Assembly (NCBI GenBank): GCA_022592435.1
Contig: JABYQS010000128.1
Location: 46,447 to 110,446 of the forward strand
Length of the DNA stretch: 64,000 nucleotides
Source of the DNA: Cerioporus squamosus
Taxonomy: Eukaryota > Basidiomycota > Agaricomycetes > Polyporales > Polyporaceae
Direction: 5' to 3'
Positions 44,417 through 53,968 of this stretch are shown one piece after another. Within the stretch, counting starts at the first letter, position 1. Each line of letters opens with the position of its first letter. Below the pieces are notes generated by a model. That model was not told the origin of the DNA. It did not search any database and saw only the letters and a list, made by a program, of their open reading frames with translations. A program made the translations under genes and the position numbers.

Positions 44417-45825
44417 CGGACCCCGGGGACCGTGTTCGCGACCTTCCAGGCCACCGCCGTCGCTAGTCTCGCGCAGCCGCACAGCGTCCCCGAATATCTT
44501 CTTCCCTCCTGCCCTCATCACGCCCGCTCGACGACTCTACGAACATGGATGGATGGAGCAAGCTTTCGTCTGGCCTCGCAGGCCTGAACATCGGACAGTC
44601 CGCCAACAAGTTCGCGAAGGGCTTCCAATCAAGCGTGCAGGCAACGCGGGAGCGTCTTGGCCAGATTGCCCCAGATGAGATAACTGAGCTACCCCAGGGT
44701 GCGCGCAGTTGGCCGCGAGGAGACGAGGGGTTGAAAATGACACCTTGGTTGTACAGAGTACAGGGATTTGGAGGCCCGCGTCGACAGTCTCCGCACGGTG
44801 CACCTCGCGTTACTCAAGTACGCCCTTGCTCTTCATCCGCGCTGTACAAGGACTCACCAACACCACGTTCTCGTACAGGGTTACGAAGGTCTACGAGACC
44901 GAGACATACGACTACCCCACCCAAATCCAGGAGTCTATCACCGAGCTCGGGACGACTATCGGACATGGCATAACCAACTTTGCCGCCGCCAACCTCAAGG
45001 GTACGAACCTCCCCACGCCCGCGCCCGTCGAGAACGCCGCACCCCAGCACAAGACACTCCCCCATGCTATCGGGCGCGCAGCGACGAATGCTGCCGCCGC
45101 CATCCACTCGACCACTGGGGACAACGAGGACAAGCTCGGCAAGGCCCTGCACGCGTACTCGGGCGCGTGGGAGAAGATCGCGGACGCGCGCGTCGAGCAG
45201 GACGCAGTCATCAGGGAGCGTTTCCTCCTGCCCTGGCAGACGACGCTCTCGACGAGCATTGCTGTCGCAATGAAGGCACGTCAAGCCGTGCGCGTTAGCA
45301 GACTGGAGCTGGATGCGGCTAAGCAAACGTGAGTCTTGGTTCTGAGCGGCCTTCCGTGTCAGAGGCTGACAGTCCGCGCTTTGTGTAGTCTGAAGAACGC
45401 GGGCCCGGCGAAGCAGGAGGCTGCTCGCCTGGAGGTGGAGAATGCGGAGGATGACCTGGTGCAGAAGACCGAGGTGGCGATTACCCTCATGAAGACAGTG
45501 CTTGAGAACGTGAGTGACCGCATGCTTACCTCCGCTACGTTACTAACGAGCCCTCTGTAGCCTGAGCCGCTGAAAGACTTGAATGAGCTCGCGAAGGCTC
45601 AGGTACGCTTGTGCACCTAGTCATTAGCAGGTCTTGGTTTGACCTGCTGTTCTGATGTAGCTCCTGTTCTACGCCACTGGCGCAGAGGCGCTCTCGTCGG
45701 TACAAGGCGAAATCGAGGAGCTCGGTGTCGCCGCTGAGGGCGAATACCGGTGCGTCTACCTTCCCGAGTAGACGCGCAACCTCTGTCTGACGTTCGATAT
45801 TTCGTGCAGGAAGTCGCGCGATCAT
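44417..45825 (+). repeat. Segmental duplication, derived copy (BAR gene)
   Basis: Counterpart of 28690-30103 in the same orientation, about 15.7 kb away. Its left edge coincides with the truncation of the GH5 gene. Confidence 0.9.
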
Positions 45826-45828
45826 TGA
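44545..45828 (+). CDS. BAR-domain protein (Gvp36-like), copy 2
   Basis: Duplicate of 28817-30106 with the same exon layout and almost the same protein. All motifs listed for copy 1 are present, including the D-A-V-I-R-E-R-F helix and the K-S-R-D-H end (in-frame TGA at 45826-45828). Differences lie mainly in introns and in the last two coding exons (E-E-L-G-V-A-A-E instead of E-E-L-S-V-A-A-E). It carries only about 125 bp of the original upstream sequence, so its promoter may be partly new. No frame break seen; appears to be a young functional duplicate. Confidence 0.88.
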
Positions 45829-46921
45829 GTCTAGCCAGGAGCCTGCCAGTATTGAGCATCAGGGCCCCACCGATACTCGTGTAACATATGCTCATATGTG
45901 CGCTGTCTCGTTTCCTCCGCTGTATCACCGTACCCGCTTGCCTGTATGGATCATATCATGAGTCGCAGATCTTGGTCGTGAAGGCGAGGTGCACCCACTT
46001 CGCATAGGCGAGAGATTCGGGAGAGTTGTTATGCGATGTCTCCTCGGCGAAAAATACATCCTGCAAACGGGCTGTACTCAACGGCTCGCTGAACATCAAG
46101 GTTACCCGGACTTATGCATTCGCTGGCCTTCATCCGCCTTCACTCTTCCGTTATGGCGGTACTTGCGACCCGAGCGCACGACATCGTCCCAGCGACATCA
46201 TTCTCAACAATCATCGTAGCGACACCATTCTAAACAATCATCGTAGCGACATCATTCTAGACAATCGTTCCAACAGCATCAACTTGAAGTGTCATTCGGA
46301 TGAATATGATGAAAGGCGTTCCAGCGCTGCCTTGCGTCGCTCCCCATATCATCACTGGCAACATCTCCGTGGAAGCTGAGTAGACCATCTTGACCAGCGG
46401 CCTACGCTACACGTATGTCGTCGCGCCGGTGACTTGATCATTGCCAGGAGATGAGACCAAACGGCATTCATCATATGATTACTAGGGCCAACAGGGGCAG
46501 ACGCAACAGATTCCACAGAAACCATTCGCACCAAGGTTTGCTTGCCGGGTGTGCGGTTACTCCGGAAGCCATGTTTACATCTTTGGTGAGCACTGAGGAC
46601 GACTGATCAAGTGACGATGGAATGGCCATGTACAGTACACCTTAGGTGTGGTCTCTGTTCAGTATACCAGTGTTTGAGTTCCAGACCCATGGGGGCTATC
46701 CGTCGCCGCCTGGAGGGCGCGCGCGAAGCAGTGCCGCGCGCCTCTAGGCGCCCTCAACTCGAACTCTGAGGTTACCGCTGTCGGGCAGTTGAACGTATAC
46801 GCTTGCACCCGCTGCCTCAGAGTAAGACATCGGCACTCATGCCACATGCAGTGCAAACGTTGTGAGATAAATTTCTGCCAACTACTGTGCCTTTCTTCAC
46901 TCACTCCAGCCGCAGAACTTC
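45829..46921. other. Intergenic with a minisatellite
   Basis: No gene seen apart from the 27-bp tandem repeat at 46191-46268. Confidence 0.5.
46191..46268 (+). repeat. 27-bp tandem repeat, about 2.9 units
   Basis: Units start AGCGACATCATTCT and end AACAATCATCGT, with one to three changes each (46191, 46218, 46245). Confidence 0.9.
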
Positions 46922-48532
46922 ATGGCAGCCCATCTCTGTCCCGACGATTGGCTTCGGCGGCACAACGTCGTTCTGGAGGACCTTGCCCTCGACGAACGCG
47001 CGTCCTGGCCGCCGCAGATAGAATCCCTTGCTCAATTGCTAAGCGAAAGTATGTCCACACCGTCCAGCGTTGCGATAGAACCCCGCGTTTGGGATCCCCA
47101 GGAACCCCTGGAAAGCCTCGTTGATCATCTGGACCTGTTGTTCCTATCGACATCCGCGTCATTCCTGCTTTACGGGAGGTCGCATGCTCCGCCGCTCCGA
47201 GCTGTCATACTTCGCCAGATTGCCAAGTGCTTAGGCCCACATCTTTCGGTATAGTGAGTAATGCGACTATGATAACTACAGCAGGCAAAGAAATATTCAT
47301 GTTACTTCGTGATAGCGACCGCGTAGAGTTCGCGCTTTCTCGCTCCGATACGGGCCATACATTACTGGACTTAGAACTTCAGCCCACGAAAGGGAGAGCG
47401 GAGCTCCTTTTCGTTTTAGAACTCGGGGGACATACCGGTAAAGCCCTCAGTTCCTGCGTCTATCACCATCCTGACACAAATCTTATCACATAGCTTACGA
47501 GGTTCCGCCGGCTGGCTGCAGAGCATATGACGACTTCTGCTATCTTGCTATGTGCCCATCGACATACAGAGGGGAGACGGCCTCGGATTGTACCTCCGAT
47601 ACCCCACCGGCAAGTGTCGGAGAAATCCTTGAGAGGCCTCCCGACTGGCTTCAGGTTTGGGAACGCATGGACGAGGATATACATAGCGATAGCGGAGAGG
47701 AACAGTCCAGCGATGACCAGGAAGATAAGACCATGACTAGCTCCGCCTCGAGAAATGAGAGCGACGACGATGACTCCCAAAGTGGTGAACCCGGCGAATG
47801 CACCGACACGGATGGCGTCGATGACGAGGACGGGGATGAAGACGATGATGAGACTGATAGTCGCTGTGGCGGCAGCAGCAATAGTGATCGATATGGCAGC
47901 AGTGAGTGAAGATGCCGACTCGAACGATGGCAGCTTGTTCACCAGACCTGCAGGTGTCTCATCTTCGCTAATCGAGTTGAACCCGCACTGGCATGTCCTT
48001 TCGCCACTCCATGCTCGCCCCCTCGTTCCTGCGTTATGTGTTGCGGATGAAGTCAATCTGATTCCACTGATGACGAGCACCCTGTATCAACGAAGGGCTC
48101 TGCACCTGTCCGTGCCTGTTGTGGGCATTCTAATACCTCAGTCGTCGACTACTTGCAAAATCCTCTTCGGCTGGGTCGATGAAGATCCGGGACGGGCTCG
48201 CGTACTAGTAGGTTTCTTGACATGCTGTCCGAGTGAGATTGCCCTCCTAATCTCATCTCATTCTTCAGCCTCTGGTTCATATCATCGCTCCCGTCTTGGA
48301 TCGTGCCGATGCAGGGTCGTTCGACGTGTGTGTACCGGAAGACCTCGTACAAATGATCCGTTTCTTGTCCAGCCTTGGACCCTACGTCGACACGCTGAGA
48401 TCTAGTGCTCAAGATGTGGACCCTCTTTATACGGAGAGCCTTCCCTGGAGAGCTGATGGGTATGTCTGCAACATCAAGCCGGATGAAGCGCTCAAGGGTC
48501 GAATCTGGAGCTGGCTGGGCGATGTAAGGTAG
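46922..48532 (+). CDS. Family F-N: N-module gene of pair F
   Basis: Start M-A-A-H-L-C-P-D-D-W-L-R-R-H-N-V, then S-W-P-P-Q-I-E-S-L-A-Q-L-L. Exon 1 ends S-V-TA at a GTGAGT donor, the same junction as in copies A and B. Next come an exon with L-L-R-D-S-D-R, a very acidic linker (about 47690-47890, runs of D/E/S), then V-P-A-L-C-V-A-D-E-V-N, R-R-A-L-H-L-S-V-P-V-V-G-I-L-I-P, I-L-F-G-W, and a last exon with D-A-G-S-F-D-V-C-V-P-E-D and L-P-W-R-A-D-G-Y. Ends G-D-V-R before TAG. F-C follows 214 bp downstream. Function unknown. The N-module lacks any D/E-x-K at the position where D-C and F-C have D-Y-K. Confidence 0.68.
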
Positions 48533-48654
48533 GTGCTCGTATGGCTCGTAGTCGACGCCCAACTGACCTTCACCTCCCATCATTCCATTCCTGTTCGTCA
48601 CGTATGATCTCGCCACCCGCTGTAATGTTCGGTGACACGACCGTTGCGCACCAC

Positions 48655-48661
48655 TATATAA
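48655..48661 (+). promoter_or_regulatory. TATA box of F-C
   Basis: TATATAA, 85 bp before the split start codon of F-C, showing that the C-module gene has its own promoter. Confidence 0.65.
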
Positions 48662-48745
48662 CGGGTCTTCGTCCTCCGGCCTACACCATCACCATCGCTC
48701 GTCTTCGCCCGAAACTACTCGCATACTCACCCAATACAATCTATC

Positions 48746-51227
48746 ATGTAAGTCTTGACTTTTAGTGGTATGTTATGGGTATCTCATTTCTACACTGACC
48801 GACAGGCCCAGCAATCGTGGAAAGAAGGCTCAGGCTAAGAGCGCCGCGAGGTCTCGCGAGTCTACGGCTCAGTTGACCAGTACTACCGATAACCAGGAGG
48901 CGGCAGCCCACAAGGCTGCAAATCAGAAGGAAGGGAAGGCCTCGAAGCCCAAGGCTAGGTTCGAACAGACAGACAACACTGCAGACATCAAGTTGGAGGC
49001 GACTAGCGACAACGGCAAGAAGGAAGGCAAGAAGTCCGATAATAATGACTCTGCCAAAGGGTCTCAAGTTTCGCAGAACATGGACCAGAAGTCGGTGTAC
49101 GTGTATTTCGCTGAATCGCATGATCGCTCAATGCTGAGATTGTGACGAGTAGGGTCTCGCAAAGTGGTTCACAGTGAGCGCAGATGAAACCTTTCGCCTT
49201 GCCGACGTAACTGAGATGAGGCAGATTTGCGGGCCTGAAGCCAACACAGGACAAGCCGCTTACTGAGATCCCTTCCAAGGCGACGATCAAAGACTGGGAG
49301 TTCGACCACGGGGTCCTCATTTACCCCTACGCTGCATCAACAAGCAGTCAACAAGTGAAGGACCTCTACAATTTATTCGGCGAGGGTGCCGTTGATGTGC
49401 TCACTCCATCCGTGCGTGTTTCGGCATGCTGCCATTGCCACTCAGCAATCGTGACACCGATCTGATACGTCCATCCCCGTTCATCCTAGTTTATGATCTC
49501 GCTCTATAAGAATGTCGACCAAGAGACGATGTCCAAGCTTAGAACGCTCCTCGCCAATATCGCGCCAAACATGAATATCTGGCAAGAGTCCGCCGGCAAC
49601 GGAGCACTTCAGGTTCTCGATGCGCAAGCGGAACCTGCCGGAACTGATGTCATGGAGCGTATTCCGCACGCGCACGCACTGCTTGCTGATTACGCTTCAT
49701 TGGTGATGATGCTCTATGTGCATTCCTTTGTGAAGTGGGCGGATGAGAGGAAGCTTTCGAATGAAGCTGAGTGGAGACAGCCCTGGGATATGGTCTTCCA
49801 TGTCTGTCAACGCAAACTGCTCCGCCATTACGACCCGGAAACCTACAATGCCACTCAATTCCTCCACATCAACTATCTGTGAGTCTATCAATCTCAAAGG
49901 CAACGCAGTCCACTTACAAACGTAATCAAGTGCGGAGGGAACAATCAAGTACCTTCGCTGCGAGGCATATGACCAACTTCATCCCCAGTCCACCGGTGGT
50001 CCGATTACTGGCTCGGAAGAAGATACTCGCCGGTTCCTTCACGACAATATTGCCTCAATCTTCAGACAGCATAAGGTGTATTGTGAGAAGGAGCAGGAGA
50101 GGTTCCTTCAAACCGAACCCCCCCAGCAACGACCTGACGGCGTCGTCTTGAAGCAACTGACAGCCTCATGGGCAACAATTGTCAAGAAAGCTAGAGATGC
50201 CGCTGACGCCATAAACGAGCAAGCCAGTCCTGTCATGTACCCCGGGAGGGACCTGAAGTCGCAATTGGAGAACCTGCGCGTGCGGATGTCACGCTACCCG
50301 AAGACAGGCCGCTGTGACGCGGCCTTCACTGTCGTCATCCCTCCCCAGGACTTCTATGATCGCATCACCTCTATAGCCGAGGGCTCTGGGCGCAAAACAC
50401 TTGCCAAGGAGTTCATAAGGCAGTTCTCCGCCATCGCACCTCCCTCTAAATCACACACTGCTCTCGCCTTGGACGATGCTGAGGAGACAGGGGTCGCCGC
50501 AGCCGTGCTTCAGTTCTTGCCCAGTGCTTTCTCGCTTGGGTGTCCCTCCCTGGAACACGCTCTCCAGCTCCCGTACCTGGTCATCGATTACAAGTTGAAT
50601 GATGCGAAGTCCATGGAGGTAGCTGCGAATCAGAGGCGCATGAATTCCGTCAGTGTTGCACGGTTCCTTAGAGCCATCGGCATTACGGACTTTGCCGTAT
50701 ACGGGGTAGCTCATGCCGGACAGTATTTCACTGTGTCCACAACATGGTACTCGTCTGAAGATAAGGTCCGCCAGTCATTTCTCCTTCACTATATGGCACG
50801 CTGAGCCAAGCAACAATAGGTCTATTATACGTGCGACGAAGCCGTGCCGAGGTTCAATTTCAAGCTATTCCGAGACGTAGTGCGATTCGCCGCATTCATC
50901 CTCCAACTTGAGGACCATGCGCGGGCTTTGAGGGAACGCTATGACAGTGTAAAGGAGGCATTCTTCAAGCGCGTGAAGGACGAATTCAATCACTGTGGCC
51001 GGGGGACCAAAGGCTTGCCACTGACTTCGGAGCTTTGGTGGACAGCGAGCAAACAAGCGGATCTATATGGGATACACAGGCCCTATGGGAAGAAGGTTCC
51101 TAAGGAAGCCGTGCCAGCCGAACAGCCCAAAAGTGGCCAGCAATCTGACCTCGAGGAACAGCTCCCGGAGGCAGACTTGCAGGTAAGTTTTGATCTGCAG
51201 CCTTCGGGCGCAGAGGATGAGTCTTGA
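48746..51227 (+). CDS. Family F-C: C-module gene of pair F
   Basis: ATG is interrupted by an intron: AT at 48746-48747, intron 48748-48805 (GTAAGT ... CACTGAC ... CAG), G at 48806. Unspliced, the ATG is followed at once by TAA, so splicing is required. The protein begins M-P-S-N-R-G-K-K-A-Q-A-K-S-A-A-R, a Lys-rich region, then W-E-F-D-H-G-V-L-I, a helical part with W-R-Q-P-W-D, L-R-C-E-A-Y-D, R-Y-P-K-T-G-R-C-D-A-A-F, L-P-Y-L-V-I-D-Y-K-L-N-D, N-Q-R-R-M-N-S, D-F-A-V-Y-G-V-A-H-A-G and a last exon with F-N-F-K-L-F-R-D, E-D-H-A-R-A-L-R-E-R-Y and an acidic tail ending E-D-E-S. D at 50316-50318 and D-Y-K at 50586-50594 could form a PD-(D/E)xK-like site. Closest paralogue D-C. No break seen; middle exon joins approximate. 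Confidence 0.7.
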
Positions 51228-51580
51228 CCCATTGCCAACAGGTCCATGATCCGGGCTCGGGTTCAAAGATACCCGACTCGTAGAGTCCAAGTCGCAGCCG
51301 TCATGCCAGAGGTCAAAGGCCAATTCAGCACTTAACTGGCAAGTGATGCGTTTCCGATTCATGTACTAGTACCGATTGAAGTTGTCTGGCTATCCGTGCC
51401 CCACTGGTGTGATGTAATATATATATATTGATTTTACGAACACTTTTTCAAGTTTTGAAGCCCTAACATGAGCTATAGTTGTGAATGACTGTCATAGGGA
51501 GTAGCTGGTATTAGACTACTAGGCAGCGTCGAAAAGCAGCCTACCCAGACACTGCAAGCACTAGAGCAAGATAGAGAATA
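51228..51580. other. Intergenic, no gene seen
   Basis: 3' flank of F-C, with an AT-rich patch (ATATATATAT near 51420). Confidence 0.5.
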
Positions 51581-51582
51581 TA

Positions 51583-51854
51583 CTGTACCATTTCAATCAA
51601 TTTGGACAGGCCTGTGACCTGTGACACACCAATTTGCCCCGACACATCCAGCCAGGGTGCCGGTGACCTGTGACACCGGCCAAAAATTCAGACAGATGAG
51701 GGGTGCGTGACAGCGCACCGGCCCTGGCGCAGTAAGCGCCCTGAGAACAGGTTCAGAACAAGCCTCCTGTGACCAGTGACATGGCCCCACAATTTGGCCA
51801 ATCGGAGGCAGTGCCCATGATGCGTGACTGTCCAAATTGATCGAAATGCTACAG
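51583..51854. mobile_element. MITE, Tc1/mariner-like (272 bp)
   Basis: Terminal inverted repeats of about 27 bp: left CTGTACCATTTCAATCAATT, right (reverse complement) CTGTAGCATTTCGATCAATT, both continuing TGGACAG. Flanked on each side by TA, the mariner target duplication. No coding capacity. The interior has several copies of a GTGACCTGTGAC-like motif. Confidence 0.85.
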
Positions 51855-52919
51855 TATGCCTGTCACGGTGTTTTGGTGGTATGATAGCTGCTCACTGATG
51901 AGCATCGCACCTCGCTGCGCATGTATGACGACCACCTACGCCTTCGCCGACCTTCGAAGCCAACCGTCGATGTCCTCGCGAGCATCGCGAGTATTGCGCA
52001 CAAGCAGCGACGAGACTCAATGCGAGTCGACGTCCAGAAATGCACCCGGAGTCGCAGAAATGTCGAGAAAGCGGTCGACATCGAGCTGACCAAGCAGCAT
52101 CGACCTCGACGTCAGCCCAGACGGCGCACAACACTCGCAACTCGCCCGCAGCCCCACTGACGATGCCCTCGTCCAACGCGACACATTCCAAGTGCGTCTC
52201 CGATCAGCTCGAGACGCGCATGCTGCCTCAGCCCAACCCCGAGACGACCGCCTCCCACTCCCTTCCCATCCTTCCTACTCACACCAAAACTATTTTCGCA
52301 CCTCCGCTTGACCTCCAGGACCACTACGATATGATTACTTTAGTCTCTACATACGGTACAGTTTGTACATAATTTGGACTATCCACCACACCCCTCAGAC
52401 GCGCCCTCGTGATCGCGCCTCGCATATGTCAAGCGGTTAGCGCTCTTCCCGTACTTAGCTTTTCCCGGGTTCCAGCTCTTTCTCTTTCTCCTCGTCTCCC
52501 TCGCAACCGTTCTCTCGAGTAGCTACGTCATAGACAGTTCTCAGCATGTATATAGCAACTCAGAGCGACACTGAATAACAAGTTTTAGTCCCCCCTCGAC
52601 CTCGCGACTTCCAGCTCGACTTCGTCCTCGACCTTTGACTTTCGACGCTCAACGTCCCTTCTCTCCTCTCGCTTCGACGTCTAACCTTTTGGTTTCGATT
52701 CGCACTCTCGCACAGGTCCGCACGCAGCCATCCGACGCGTCAAAACGCGTTGGATTCGACATCTACACTACTACAAGTCCTTACTTGACGCTCTCCCTCT
52801 CTCCATTGCTTCTCTCCCTCCCTCTCTCTCTCTCTCCTCTCGACTCCCCTCGTGTACACCCAGTCGGATCCTCGCACCTTCGGACCGACGCACGCGCCCT
52901 GTGTGTAGGTTCATCAAAT

Positions 52920-52936
52920 TGGAGCCCACCGCGAGG
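52920..52936 (+). other. Gypsy-1 primer-binding site
   Basis: TGGAGCCCACCGCGAGG, three bases after a CA-ending LTR candidate. The TGG start is complementary to a tRNA CCA end. tRNA identity not determined. Confidence 0.55.
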
Positions 52937-53107
52937 GTCCAGAGTTAAATACTCGTACCTGAGCCCATACACCTGGCGAGTCCTTCGTCGTCTACCCTCT
53001 CTTCACTCACCCCTTCCTCCGTCTCTAGCTCATCGTCCGAGACCTACCCCCTACGTCCGGTCGATTGGAGCCAGCCGCACTCTCGCAACACGTCTCGCTC
53101 GACACGC

Positions 53108-53968
53108 GCCTCAGAACAGCGCGAACTTGAGCGCGAAGAAGTTCGTTCAGCGTTCAATAACTCCCTCCCAAACCCCGACGACTCCGCCGACTTCCTCGAA
53201 TCCGTTCCATCCCCTCTTGCCGCACACCGTCATCTCGACGACGAAGACTCGGAGCTAGACGACGCCGCCGCAGCTCAAGAGCTCTTCCGCACCCCATCTA
53301 CTACCCCAGCCCATTCTCGCTCCCGCTCCTCGACGTTCTCTCTCCCTCCTTCGAACCTCGACGCTCCTTTCAACCAGTGGTCCTCCCTTCCCCTCACTTT
53401 CCCCGGTACCAACCTCCCTTCTTTCCGACCTCTCCTCGCGACCGCTATCCAACAACTTCAGGCACAAATGGCACAGCCCGCACCCTACCGAATGCCACCG
53501 CGTGGTGGTGCTGGCGCCCCGACCTTTGACCCCAGCTCCGACACCCGCTCTATCATGGGCTTCTTTGAGGACCTCGAATACTGCTTCAAGCAAGCAGGCG
53601 TTAACAGCCCTCGGGAGAAGAAGGACCATGCCGTTCGCTATGCGCCGGACTCGGAGAAGATGATATGGCAATTGTTCCCCGAGTTTACTGATCCGATGAA
53701 GTCCTGGGACGAATTCAAGAATGCTGTACTTGCGGAATACATTGGCGACGGAGGCAAGATGCTGTTCACACTACGCGACCTCGACGTCCTCAGTGGCATG
53801 ACGGCGAAGAACCGCGTGCACTCGATCAAGGAGTTCAATGAGTATTCACGGAAGTTCCGGGACATCGCGACATTCCTCATGACGGGCGGATACCTTCGAG
53901 AAGACGACAGGGACTACATGTTCCTACAGGGCCTGCAGGAGAGTCTTCGCTCCCAGGTTCTGGAATGA
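53108..53968 (+). pseudogene. Gypsy-1 gag, with in-frame stop
   Basis: Gag-like protein; the upstream acidic/Ser-rich part is open from about 53108, and the conserved capsid-like domain starts near M-A-Q-P-A-P-Y-R-M (53468): S-I-M-G-F-F-E-D-L-E-Y-C-F, W-Q-L-F-P-E-F-T-D, W-D-E-F-K-N-A-V-L-A-E-Y, F-N-E-Y-S-R-K-F-R-D-I-A and D-R-D-Y-M-F-L-Q-G-L. Stops at TGA 53966-53968, but the same frame continues after it (see next entry). Confidence 0.8.
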
